From Margaritifera margaritifera (lineage: Eukaryota > Mollusca > Bivalvia > Unionida > Margaritiferidae), in contig JAQPZY010001495.1 of assembly GCA_029931535.1 (NCBI GenBank), positions 2,206,001 to 2,270,000 on the forward strand: 64,000 nt of DNA. The letters are read 5' to 3'. Below, piece by piece: positions 49,720 through 64,000 of this stretch. Under the pieces are notes generated by a model. That model was not told the origin of the DNA. It saw nothing but the letters and a program-made list of their open reading frames with translations, and ran no database searches. Each line of letters opens with the position of its first letter. Within the stretch, counting starts at the first letter, position 1. The position numbers and the translations under genes are program-made.

Positions 49720-51520
49720 AGCTATGTGGCCTTAACAAGCTTGCAGTCTAGTTCGGTAACAGAGGCTGCACCTTAAGTTCGATAGTTACTTTCCTTCGGT
49801 TGCAGTCAACACTCACATGTCGCAGATTTCTCCATTGTTTTCAAGCATAATTATGAACATGATAAGGGTTCAAATCGCTAATTAACCAATTTTTAGTATT
49901 TTATTTAATAGAGAGTTTTGCCCTTAAACTTTTACCGTTTGGCGTAGAGCGTATGCGGTATGGGTGACATTGAATATCGAATAGAAACAGGTCAAGAAAA
50001 TAATTGAAAATTTGCAAGATTAATGTGATAAAAGCTATTTTAAATAAGCTAATACTTGAAAAAAAGTATTTTTGTTTGGAGTTTGTTTTAGTTGTGTAAA
50101 TGTTGTATTTTTTTTCTCTCTACTTTTAGTGGTGGATTGGCTTCATTTGTACATTTGAAAGTATTCGATGCCAGGGTGCTTTCTGTTAAATTTGGTCAAA
50201 TTCATTTGAGCATTGTTTGAGAAGAAGTTGTTTAAATATATTTCCACTTTTGGTAACGGTGGCCATATTTGTATAAATTTAAAAAGATCGTCACGTCAGG
50301 ATCCTTTTTGTCAAGATTGATCATATTCTATGCAGCGTTTTGGAGAAGTTGTTTAAAGGTTTTTTTTTTAGTGATAAAAGCCATCCAGTATTTGATGATT
50401 TGTATATACTTGAAAGGTCTTCATGCCAGGATGCTTTCGGTAAAATGTTAAATTCTGTTGAGCGGTTTTAAAAAAAAGTCGTTTAAAGGTCTTTCTATTT
50501 TCTTTTTAGCAACGGCAGCCAGATTTGATAGCGGATCAGTATCAGGTGTACAGATTTTAAAAGGTCTTCGTGCTGAGGTGCTCTCTGCCATATGTTTTCA
50601 AATTCTTTTCAACAGTTTTGCAGGAGAAGTCCTTTCAAAGTTTTCTATATTTAGTAATGGCGGAGATATTTGATGGTGAATCGGCATCTTATGTAGAAAT
50701 TGGAAAGATCTTCATGCCAGGATACTTTCTACCATGTTTCGTCAAATTCTCTTTAGACGTTTTGGAGAAGAAGTCGTTAAAATAAAATTGATCTATTTTT
50801 ATATTAACTGCGACCATATTTAACGGTGTATCAGCATCAGCTGTACAGACTTGAAAGTCTTTTATGCCAGGATGCTTTCTATCAAATGTGATCAGATTCA
50901 GTTGAGCAGTTTTTGAGAAGTAGTTTAAATGTCTTTCTACTTTTAGTAACGATGGCCATATTTGATCATGGATCGTCATCATTTGTATAAATATAAAGTG
51001 TAGTCATGCCAGGACTGTCAAGATTGATCAAATTCTATAGCGGTTTTGGAGAAGTTGTTTAAAAGTTTTTCTATATTTAGTAATAGCATCAATCCAGTAT
51101 TTGATGGTGGATCGGCATTATTTATATAAACTTGAAAGTGCTTTATGCCAGGATGCTCAGGGCCAAATTTGGTCAAAATTGATCCAGTGGTTTTTGAGAA
51201 GCAGATAAAATAGCAATTACTGACAGACGCACGGCGCACGACACCTGACGTACGCCGGACGCTGGGCCATACCATAAGTTCATTTGGCCTCAGGAATTGG
51301 GGAGATACAAAAATGAATTATATATGGAAATATATCATATATAAGGACATATATATTTCCTTAATGGGAAAAGAAAGTTGCTCCAAAGGTGATATCTCCA
51401 CAGAGGCGTTGCCTCTATTGTTGCCAATGTGGCGACATCAATGTTTCTCACATTGATACATTTCAACATATCATTCTGAGATGTATAACAAATTACTAAT
51501 ATTGTCTCAGTTGATACTAC
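49720..51520. repeat. Composite dispersed repeat, long copy with tandem core
   Basis: The head at 49750-50100 matches 41410-41810. The core (about 50130-51200) is a row of about seven diverged units of roughly 150 bp. Each carries versions of CTTCATGCCAGGATGCTTTC, GGTCAAATTC, TTGAGAAGAAGTTGTTTAAA and TAACGGCGGCCATATTTGAT. The core ends in a run of short ACGC/ACGG-type repeats (GACAGACGCACGGCGCACGA), then CCATACCATAAGTTCATTTG, then the tail matching 42008-42140. I associate this layout with molluscan repeats; that is from memory, not a search. Confidence 0.7.
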
Positions 51521-53115
51521 CGCTAACTTCCTTTTTTTATCAATGTGCATGTTAAAGAATGGAAATCCTTTGCTTTGTCCAAAAAAGGAATTTTTCACGA
51601 TCATTTTTACTCATGCTAGTGTAAGATTACAATACATACTATCAATTACCAAAATTCTAATAAGTCATAATTAAAAAGCCTAATGCGAATGAACTAACAG
51701 CTATGAACGTTGTTATAAACTGCAAAATGTAACGTTTGTATTACAGCCGACGTCGTTTCTAAGGTACTCGCATATAACTTAGCCTCGCATTTATAGTCAA
51801 ATTATTCCGGTCCCAACCTAGCTCTTTCTATGGTCATGTGACACGGGTAATACATATTTCTTTTGTAGTACAGTCTAATCTCTAGTCACGAGAACCAAGT
51901 ATTAACCAAGGTTGACTGTATTTATATTTTTAAATCCCTTATTTCTAACTACACCAAAAAAGTAAAGAACATTTAAATCTGACATACTTTCATTGTAAAT
52001 ATTTACTAATTGGCATTTATATGTAATGTACTTGCCGAAATATGTACATTTATCAGCGTGTGAACGTATTCAAATTACTATGTATGTATGTATGTATGTA
52101 CGTACGAATGCATGCATATATACAATATATTAGTGGTATCGTATGCACAACCTGTGAAATTAAACCTAAGGAAATATTTAATAAGAACTAAAAAAAAACA
52201 AGTTTCCTTCTTATATTTATTTTATCTATTTATTTATTTATTTTGGTCTGATTTTGTGTAATATGTTGAAATACTTTATGCAAAACTATCTGCGTTCCAA
52301 AGACACTTTAAATCAAATTTCAGTCATATATAATACTTGTAATGTTAAGACTGAAACCAAGAAATGTTAACAAATTAATATATTTACTTTTCTTTTGCAG
52401 CCTGGAATGTCATATGTCCATTGCGTGTCATTATGGTGGACCTTTTATGCTTTTCTCTTGTAGATAGTAAATTATCCAACAACGAGTTTTATTGTAATGA
52501 TAAACGTGTCAGTACAAGCCTGTATACATTTTGTAATGTACATTTTGTAATGAACTACATACAATTCTTTGCCAGCTATTATAAACAATATACACATTAC
52601 ACATGCAAGCAATTATCTCGTTATTCTACTTTTCTTCCATAATGCACTTTAAAACCACTCAACTTTTACCTGATCTAATATATTTACTCTAACTTAGCAC
52701 CCGTTCAATTTTATACGAGAAGCTTACATGGTGTGTCGGAGCAATGCTAACTTCGAATATAACATTTCAGCATTTGCGCGGTGTGAATACAGATGTTCTT
52801 ACATAAATATTTCTTTCAAGCCTTGGTGACATTTATAAATGTTATTTTGAAATAACCAAAAAAAAAAGTTACATTTTATATATCCCGTGACTAAAATAAC
52901 TTGCTTTACTCGCAACACTTGCAAGTGTAGTGAAATGGTTTGGAAGTACATTCGGATGCCTCGGCCTTTGCCTTATCGGAATCATTTTTGAAGATACACA
53001 TGTGCAATCAACAAGGTATGAACTGAATTATAAAACGTCATAAGAACGATTTTACGTGATAAAGAGATATCTTCTTTGTGAATGACACAACACATCGATA
53101 GGATCCAGGGGACCC

Positions 53116-53118
<3 letters not shown>

Positions 53119-53188
<70 letters not shown>

Positions 53189-53189
53189 T
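53119..53189. repeat. (TTA)n microsatellite
   Basis: About 23 TTA units. A second (TTA)n tract lies at 53436-53476. Confidence 0.95.
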
Positions 53190-53431
53190 AAACCTCTGGG
53201 AAGGGGTCAGAGGTTAAACGGAAGAAAATTTCAATTACAATGACACTTTTAAATATTTTCTTACCAAACTTCATATATGCACTCGAAGCAGGAAGATGCA
53301 TCATACATGTGACGGATTTGAATTTATGACTTATGGGTCACTGTCTGGGGGTTCGTGAATACGGTGAGAAGGGGTGTTGATATATGTAGTAAAATGCGTG
53401 GTGATTTGCATGCGATCACGAGCCATTGCAA

Positions 53432-53477
<46 letters not shown>

Positions 53478-53720
53478 ATTGTCATTTATTATATCGAAGG
53501 TTGATTCAAATGTAAATCACCTGAATGTCAGTTGTTTTATAGGATTGTAATGGAATATAAATTAACCGCATTTAAAAACAAACTGGGAAAACAGTGAAGA
53601 TTTAGGAGGGCGAACAAAGGTGCTTGTTTTGTTCCGTGCCAGTACCAAGGAAACACTGGATTTGCGCTTTAAGAAAATTTTGACTTTCATTTCATGAGGA
53701 TAATTAAAAGTTCCAGACAA

Positions 53721-56605
53721 ATTTATGTAGTATGAAATTAACGACATACAGTGCATCGTCCCTCCACTATTGGTAAATCCATTTTGTCTTCATATTTTGC
53801 TGAAGAATATAAGCTTTTTATTCCTTTAAAAATTTAGTTCTATCCAAGGCATAATGATTAAATGAAATAATGTCAACTAGCCACGTTACTGCTTCCCATC
53901 AGCGGGTAACTGGAATACACAATGAAACCTAGATTTCTTCGACATTGTTTTACAGCAACAATAATCACAAATTGCACATCGAAAGCAACTTCATGCAAAG
54001 AATGTAATTAATTTAAATATACTCGAGAAATCGCTCACAAACTAATTTTGCTTGCTGCTTCATAAAGTTTTAGAATAAGATTTTAAAAAAAAGATAACCA
54101 GATAGAAAAGATATTAATAAAACTTTCCAAATTGTTTTTTTCTTAGAATTCCTTACTTTCTTTGCATGGCTCACCTTATGTAATATAAGGAAGCCTACTG
54201 CACTGCTGCATTACCAGCAAGAAACATGATGGATACGCCACCATAATTTAAAAAAATATTTGATGCACATTTCCTTGTTATTGTTTAATGAGTTTCTAAG
54301 AAGTTAAAACCGATGAGAAGTAAATATACTACTTATTTGACACCCGTGTCATCGTGAAAAACAAAACATAACACCTGGTATTTAAAACGTTTCTTTAGAT
54401 ATGTTCTCTTTGTTTTTGTAGGCTATGATGTCATATTTCCACTGCTTTTTGATCATGAATTATCTGTAATTACTTTATTCATACAATTAACCTTGTGCTT
54501 ACTCTTGAAGGGCTATATTATAGCGAAAATTGATGATGGTGTTGAGTAAAAGTATGAACATACACGAACCAATGTATTGAAACATCAAATTGCTCATCAT
54601 ACCCTATGCAGAATATACAAATTGAAACCAATTTAAAGAACAGGCATTTATAAACAATTCCTGCTGCTGCATATTATTACATAAGATAAAGTTCTGATGA
54701 CAGTGTATATCGCCACGTCAGTGGAGTGTTACATTTAACTAGGAAAGTCCAGAGATAATGGTATTTTGATGTGACCTTTTTTAATAATAATTATGGGATT
54801 TGAACATCCGCGCGATATGAATATAAATTTGCTTCGGAAGGAATAATATGAAACAAAATCGGAAACATCCCGGTGTCCATTGAGAATTGAATATTGGAAT
54901 GCAACTCTGATACGTACAGCAAAAATGTCATAGCGATGATTAGTACTTATGCAAAAGATCTTCCGCATCTCTGTAGTATTAGACACTTTACATCTTTACA
55001 TCTCTGTAGTATTAGACACTTTACATCTTGCATTTTGATGATTGTTTTTCTTTTCTGGCAGCAGCAATTTATGCATTGAAATGACCATATTAGACTCGGT
55101 AATATTATGAGAAGCCCATACCATTAACGTATTGGGAAGCATATGACATATCAACCGAATTACATTTAGGATTCTAATCTTCACATTTAAGGGAAAATTA
55201 TGGTAAAGGTCTCAAGAGTTTAATAAAACGGTGATATAAGGTAAGTTTGATGCTTTGCGAAAAAAACCACTTAGCCCACCCTATGCCATAGTAAGGATTT
55301 AACTAAATATAGATAGGTTAAGGAAAAAGATGTGGGGTTTTCTTTCGGTGTGAATACAAACAATGTCTGCCTCTGGCTGCAATGAATATTATTATCTAAT
55401 TATGGAGAACTTGTATTTATACTCTACGCTCTGGAAGGGTTTGAATTGGTTATATTACAGAATGTCTGGTCAATAATCTTCATTCATCTTTTTGTGATGA
55501 TGTTGGCCTCGAGACGGATATTAGTGTGCCGTGATTTTTGTTTACACTTTACAAGATTTTTCTTCGTACATTCCCCCCCCCCCCCCTCCGTTCTTCGGTT
55601 CATTTTCTTTCGATAGGTAACATATTTACGAATGTTTTAAAAAATATAGCACATATGAATGTATAAATATTTATATAGATGTCACAGAAGGAAGGAAATC
55701 ACTTTTCGTGGAAAGCATTTTTCTTCTGGCAAAGCTGAAGCACTTACCTTAGGCTTATTTATTCTAGTCTGGCTGAGCTGAAGCACTAACTTTAGACAAA
55801 TGTATTCTAGTCCGAGCAAAGAGTTCGTTGTTAGTGTAGGAATACCAATTGTTTTACCTCTTTGTCTTTTTTCTATATAAGTGTTTATATTTATGACAAA
55901 TTATTTCTAGGAATAAATAGTTTAATTCAGTGATTTAAAGATTACACCTCTAGAAAAACGCTAGTTATGTCACTTAGTGTTTTGAAATAGAGTTACCGTT
56001 TAACAGCAGAGGTACTGTTCCCGAATGAAAGAAATAAAAATCATAAAATCCAAACTAGTAAACAATTGAAAGATATGGATTATTATAAGTCTCAGAGAAT
56101 AATGGTGTTTAATTTTCCAACCCACACTAGATTTTTAGAAGGCTGCGTGCGTTATTTCTGGGTTATCAAAATTACTTCGCAGCTTTAACACATACCATTG
56201 TGATCTGATCAGAAATATGTTACTTGACAATCACAAATTTGGATTGGGCAAAGTACTTTCATTTTAATAATAATCGATTAGCTTTTAAAAAACAAAACAT
56301 ATTAGCAGCCTGGGCTGACTATATTCAAGACTTTAACTTGTAATAAGCAGTCGAATAATCTTGTAAAGATACAAACATTTTATTTGTTTAGGTTTTAAAG
56401 GGGTGCAAGACTATAAGCTCTATGCATTTCAGAACAGTCGTACTACTCAAGTCGATATGTCACGAGATTAAATGACATCTTTTGCATGATTCTGAAATAA
56501 AAGTTGATTAGACTTAAGCTAGTGTTGCTTCTTTAGGGAGGAGAATTTTTCACTTCAAGCTGAATTAAAATTACACTTTCTAAAGCATTATGTAAAATGA
56601 CTTAC
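53721..56605. other. 5' end of the giant intron
   Basis: A 33-bp unit (CATCTCTGTAGTATTAGACA...) is duplicated in tandem at 54966-55030. A run of about 16 C lies at 55571-55587. Nothing else is recognised. Confidence 0.6.
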
Positions 56606-57108
56606 CTTTCAATGCACACAGATACGAGGGACAGACTAGACACATACAGTGCCACAACGAGTATGAATCTGTTAATCTTGCAGACTGCGGTCCCTAGAAG
56701 CCAGCCCCTATTAATCATGAATTGTACGATTTCTGGAACCCCGAACAACATGATGAGGAAATCCGCAACGGCAAGGTTCATGATGAAAATATTAGTAACC
56801 GATTGGCGCATTTTCCGGTCAAGTAATACAACGATGACCACAAGGAAGTTGCCGAGAAGTCCAACAGAACCGATGAAGCAGAACAGGACAGAAAGGCTGA
56901 CCAAAATCTCATGGCTTGCCGGCGGCTCCGAATTAAATTCCGCACTGCTTTCATTGTTTAAGAGCTGTTCTGATGTGGTTGCCATTACATGCGTTCCATT
57001 ATTCCGGCTATAGTCACGCGAGACAGACTGGTTTTGCTCGCTAACCTGAAGGTTGTCAGTCATAAGAAGAGTTATAATTGCTGAAACTGTGCTAGAATTA
57101 AAAGCCAT
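56606..57108 (-). CDS. Neuropeptide-type class A GPCR, exon 1
   Basis: A plasma-membrane receptor of the rhodopsin superfamily, residues 1-167 plus two bases of codon 168; total 407 residues with exon 2 (13084-12364). ATG at 57108 is chosen because it is the first after an in-frame TGA. The N-terminus of about 67 residues is extracellular, lacks a clear signal peptide, and has four N-glycosylation sequons (Asn4, 26, 37, 52). Landmarks: G-N (Asn87) in TM1; LAVAD with Asp116 in TM2; Trp136 in extracellular loop 1; Cys143 at the top of TM3; E-R at the end of TM3. The exon ends GAAAG|GTAAGT. The text around the junction (ERFVAIVYPIKAHILC) recalls TRH/trissin/orexin-type peptide receptors, but the ligand cannot be named. 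An upstream non-coding exon is possible. Confidence 0.9.
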
Positions 57109-58016
57109 TTTAAAACCAGTCCTGAATTTTGTCCCCAACTTCTCTTTAGAATTACTTCTGTTACTTCATCAAATTGGAACGAAGATTACAGAATGTGTTA
57201 GTCCATAAAACATGTATTTTATTCGTTTCCAATCAAGCAAATAATCTGATGTGTATCCTTATGAATTAATTTCTACGGACACTATTCCGTCGCTTCTATC
57301 GCCAAAGTGTTCAACTAATTTTGAATAAAAAATCTACAAGTTCACATTAGTTGTCTCTAAAAATCGTGCAATATAATTGTGCACAATCCAACATATCATG
57401 AAGTCATCACCGTTTCTAAGCACCTCTTATTTCGTAGTTCGGGAATGCTTGAATTTAAAGAAATAATGTAAGTAAGTAAATATCTAGAATAACTTCAATT
57501 AAACATATAAATATGCTTTTTATAAAAATCGAACCCCACTTTATAATTTGCTCAAATGAAATCGAGTTGGACATCTGTTGGACATATTTCTTTAAAAGAG
57601 AAAGTCATACCTATGGTGGCAGCTGTACCGTAGTTGTATAGCCTCTATAATACATCTAAGCACTTTAATAACGTCCGCATAAGAGCGAGTCTACTGAGGT
57701 ATTGATCTGAGAGGGAGGATTTTTACAAATATATAGCTACTCAGCAGGAATGCTGGCAGTATCAGCAGCCATCAGGAGAAGGAAGACGTGCGTCAAGTAC
57801 ACAAGTACAGGTAAAAACTGATAAAAACCTGCAATCTCGGAAACAAATAATTACAACCACCAGTAGAGCAGAAAAGGTTCGCCGATGAAAGTTTTCTGAA
57901 TTTCAAAATAAATTGGGTCACATTAGAACGTGTTTATAAAATTCATGAAAAAAAAAATTCTTTTTTAAAAATTAATGACAATGACAACAATATGCTGGTT
58001 TTACATACATGGTTAA

Positions 58017-58019
<3 letters not shown>
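57109..58019. other. Upstream of the GPCR start; 5' UTR and promoter expected
   Basis: No clear TATA/initiator pair or upstream exon can be identified. AT-rich. It lies 5' of the minus-strand receptor gene. Confidence 0.4.

Positions 58020-58088
<69 letters not shown>
58020..58088. repeat. (TA)n microsatellite
   Basis: About 34 TA units. Confidence 0.95.
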
Positions 58089-58090
<2 letters not shown>

Positions 58091-58167
58091 AGTTACAAAT
58101 CACACGGCAAATAACATCTTTACAAAAGCACTGGATCAGAAAAGATCGTGTTGGTCAGGGAAATAAT

Positions 58168-60695
<2,528 letters not shown>

Positions 60696-60921
60696 ACATT
60701 TTTTTTTAACAAAATGCTGAAAACAATTTTTGGTCACCCGCAACGAATCTCCACCCTCTGCATAATGTGGGACGGCAAACGTCGGATAACTGTATTTGCC
60801 CAGTCTTAGTTTCCCATTAGTAGATAAAAATTGCGCTTTCTAGACCAGCTCTAAACTGCTGATTTTTCGCGTTCTAGAGAGTATGGAACGCATTTTTGAT
60901 GTGTTTTAGAATCTTAGGAAT

Positions 60922-61175
60922 GATATGTTTATAGCTAGCGCAGCACGTTTAAGAGCACCTCTATGTCTTTATTAACCTATTTAATAATATGTTTATAGCT
61001 AGAACAAAACAATTAACAGGACTTTTATATTTTTATTAAAATATTTAATGATATATTTACAGCTGGAACAAAACATTTAAGAGCACCTTTCATTTTATTA
61101 TTAACCCTTAAAATAATATGCTTATAACTGTAACAACGCATTTAAAAGAAATTTGGATGCCTTTATTGGTCCTTA
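60922..61175. repeat. Diverged minisatellite, about 65-bp unit x 4
   Basis: GATATGTTTATAGCTAG..C recurs as AATATGTTTATAGCTAGAAC, GATATATTTACAGCTGGAAC and AATATGCTTATAACTGTAAC. Each is followed by AAAACATTTAAGAGCACCTT-like text and TTTATTAA. Copies are strongly diverged. Confidence 0.75.
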
Positions 61176-61616
61176 CAATTTTATGTTGATTTTGTTTTAA
61201 AGGATATCTTGTTAACCTAAAAAGCGATATGTTTTCAGTGTTTAATAATGATATGTCAAAGTATTTTAAATTATAACAGATAGTACTTAAAATGTTTATA
61301 ATATTTTCTAAATTTATGAAAAATATAATCTAATTATAGTAATATTATTGCACACCTTCTAAAAATACTTTCTATCTAATGTATGTAGGAGTATTAAACA
61401 ACATCTAAAATAAATAAAAATTGTTTATGCAAATCAGACGAAAAAATTTCCTTCTAGGTCTTTTCTAACAAATCCTTTTGTTTCCATAAACATAAGTTAG
61501 TATTCCATCTTATCTAATATACATTTTTGCAACTAGAGGCGATATACGTTTCAAGAAAATAATTTTATATAAACCCATGCGATGGTTTTCACTTGTTATG
61601 GGTACACTTTTATGTC
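61176..61616. other. Nothing recognised
   Basis: AT-rich DNA just 3' of the decayed polymerase on the minus strand. Companion genes of the element could have lain here, but none is recognisable. Confidence 0.4.
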
Positions 61617-63148
61617 TCATCTCGACTTTTTTTTAAATAATAATTTCTTGTAGAGTGCATGATTGAATTTCTTTATAACAGCCAAATTCGATACCACCTT
61701 AGCTTTATCAATTTGTTTATCATCAACCATTAGAGAGTACCATTTAGGCCGCAATCCAACAAATTCTTTTATTATTTCCATTATTTTCCTACAACGCTTT
61801 TACTGGATGTGTTATATAAAGTGTGATCTCTTGAGTAATCACTCTTATCATATATTATATCGTTCCTTTTCATGTCATCATATATATATTTTCTGTTTTA
61901 AATTCTAATTAAAGACTATCAGTATCTGTATATAATAATTCAACTCTTTTACCGTCTGTTTGTTTGAAAAAATTATATTAAAATTCATACAAAAGTAACT
62001 TAGATCAATCTAATATTGACTGGCCCGAGTAAATTGACCTGTTCAACATTAATTCTGATTTAAATATTAAGTTCTCATTCAATATTTGTCTTGATAAAAA
62101 TGCCGGGTCGGCCACTAGTCTTTATATTTTATTTATGTGGGCCTGACTAGCTCAATATTAACCTTATTTCGTAATTTTGCATTGTTTTTCCAAAGCTAGC
62201 ATTGTTGATCGGTTTGAAAAAAAATATGTTCAAATTTAGTTTTAAGCTGCGATATAAAATTAGCATTTAATTGGATCTATAAAGCCATCCACTTGTCTTG
62301 ATTAAAATTCTAAAATTCTATGCACTTTTTGTGACCTTCATACCAAGTTTTATGTAGAACTGTGTAATTTTTTCTTATTCGTTAAATGTGATAAATTTAT
62401 CACAATCAATAAATTTACAGTCTAACTCTTATGATAATTTTTGTTTGGTAGTTATTTAACTAATGTTATGGGTGGTGATGGATAACAATAGTGTGAATCC
62501 TACAGAGTCTCATGATAATCTCAATCAACCTCTAATATATAACCTTTCTTAGAATATTATCAGGTGCTGGTGAAATCCATTTAAATCCAGAAACAGGCAA
62601 ATATTACATCATTGCCCATTCATGCAAAATTTTTAATCAAGGTATATAATCCAACTATTTTTATATATTTTATTATCATAATCACTAATGGATTATAGAC
62701 TTTAGCGTATCTTTTTGAAACCATTGATATCCCACCTTTAAGGCCCTTTTCTATAAATAAATACATATCAATATCTGTTAATAAGTCTAATTTAGCTTTT
62801 GTTATTTTCAATAATGCATCCCATGACATACCAGGGCTATTGAAATAATGGGCAGAGTGTAATCCATAATGTTTGAGTGCCAGATTTCAATTTTTTTTCA
62901 AAAACATCAGCAAGTAACAGAACATCAGGTTTTAGATATATGTCACGATATTCATCAATCTTATTTATTGTATAGGTTTCTCAAACTTTTCTGCATGTGC
63001 ATAATCTTCATCTGATATTCCTTATTTCCGTAACAATGAATAAATGCGATTTTTTCTGGCAGTTTTGTTGTTCTAATTTTTCAAACAATATCAACATACT
63101 TATATGAATAAATGACCTTTTCAGGTAATAAGTCAAATTTATTTTTAT

Positions 63149-63229
<81 letters not shown>

Positions 63230-63300
63230 TCTTCTTTGGGAAGATTGGATGCTAGTTCACCCAAACTGCTATTTATACACAACAAAACACAGATCCAGTT
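61617..63300 (-). pseudogene. Polinton/Maverick protein-primed DNA polymerase B, decayed
   Basis: Family B polymerase blocks appear on the minus strand in the correct order. About 63285-63236: SLGELASNLPKEDF. About 63000-62920: YLKPDVLLLADVFE-type text. 62829-62690: SWDALLK, LLTDIDMYLFIEKG and GGISMVSKRYAK, typical of Polinton/adintovirus-type PolB. About 62620: the GWAM...LPVSGFKW block after the catalytic D-x-x-x-LY site. About 62195: NNASFGKTMQN (motif B). 61932-61915: YTDTDS, the catalytic motif C. About 61770: GLRPKWYSLM. The stop is at 61619-61617. Many stops and frameshifts interrupt it, and a (TA)n tract at 63150-63224 interrupts the coding text, so it cannot be functional. Known role: replication of the element by protein priming. 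No integrase, ATPase or capsid gene is seen in the window; they may lie beyond 64000 or be lost. Confidence 0.85.
63150..63224. repeat. (TA)n microsatellite inside the PolB pseudogene
   Basis: About 37 TA units sit between two recognisable polymerase blocks, so the tract grew after the gene died. Confidence 0.95.
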
Positions 63301-64000
63301 AAGTTTTTCTTTATAATTATAATGTTTGCCTAGGGGGACTGTCTGCTACTACTGATGAAAATGTTTTGGTTCATTCTATCAGTGAGTGATTCAGCGGTTA
63401 CTGAATGGCACAACGTGGTTGTACAGAGGTCATAGCTGGGCTGTGAAACTCCCTGACAAAATGTTATGGATAACCCTTGAGTAAAGTTTCTTCAGAGGAA
63501 ACTGAAGGAGCCCAGCGAAGACTGGGCTGTCCAACGAAGATTGGGATAGATGACAGCGGCAGCTGTGTGGACTTCACTCAATGGGTTTAGTTTGAATACG
63601 CAGTATAGCGCTGACATTAGATTCTTGGGTGAATAAACGGAATGGAATGAAGTGAATGCCCAACCAAAGAGAACATATATGTAGCAGATGCTGTCCCCCA
63701 AGAATGTAAAAAGCTGGGGAAGCCTTCAGTGTTCAATGAAGAAAAAAATGTTTGTTTATACAACAGCTGTCGTATCAACAATAATCGAAAAGAAAGGTAT
63801 ACATACAGGTCGGAATAAATCAACATTGGCAAGAAACAGCATGTAATTACTATAAGAAGACTGGTATCACTACTGTATCACTAGAATATTGCGATTATCA
63901 GGTCATATGAATTGCAAGAAGTCTATGATATATGTAAATGTAAAGTCTTGTGAGAATGAATGTCTCAGAGTGGTTCCATGCGTGCTTAAAACACTGCACT
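63301..64000. other. GC-richer right edge, not recognised
   Basis: From about 63340 the base composition is more balanced. Minus-strand frames at 63492-63832 are partly open but give no recognisable domain. It may be another decayed part of the Polinton or a different repeat. The feature would continue past the window. Confidence 0.35.

Noticed and set aside
57109..57138. Receptor start ten codons further upstream
   Set aside because: That codon is TTG. The first ATG after the in-frame stop is at 57108.

Overview
The window looks like nuclear DNA of an invertebrate animal, most likely a lophotrochozoan and probably a mollusc. The reasons are AT-rich non-coding sequence, very dense microsatellites (CT/GA, TA, ACAT, TTA, CA), canonical spliceosomal introns, tRNA-derived SINE-like pieces, Polinton and Crypton relics, and divergent dispersed repeats of a style I associate with bivalve and gastropod genomes. 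The phylum is inference; no marker gene settles it. There are no bacterial operons, rRNA genes or CRISPR arrays.

One intact gene is supported: a two-exon class A (rhodopsin-like) neuropeptide-type GPCR on the minus strand. Exon 1 is 57108-56606 and exon 2 is 13084-12364. Together they give 407 residues, and the join falls inside the E-R-F form of the DRY motif. The intron is 43.5 kb and holds most of the other content of the window.

Layout: 1-1436, decayed GC-richer coding-like DNA of unknown family. 2220-2472, a 42-bp minisatellite. 2620-3206, a Crypton/DUF3504-like pseudogene. 4192-4331, a foldback element. 5045-5800, two tRNA-like SINE pieces. 7119-11438, a microsatellite field. 12364-13084, GPCR exon 2. 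Inside the intron: a 4.5-kb array of about 72 copies of a 63-bp unit (16024-20533); dispersed repeats (21110-22445); a large old direct segmental duplication (about 23.8-31.7 kb and 42.7-53.7 kb); two exactly 217-bp double-hairpin MITEs in the first duplicon; 63-bp and 46-bp minisatellites (27867-28737); an 8.8-kb element with about 1.9-kb terminal inverted repeats (31881-40703) and decayed minus-strand ORFs; and a composite dispersed repeat seen twice (41410-42140 and 49720-51520). 56606-57108, GPCR exon 1. 58021-60695, hairpin and microsatellites. 61617-63300, a decayed Polinton/Maverick protein-primed DNA polymerase B.

The best candidates for undescribed biology are the long-inverted-repeat element, the 63-bp array with a recurring 4-bp-deleted unit, and the double-hairpin MITE. 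All homology statements come from reading the sequence by eye; no searches were run.
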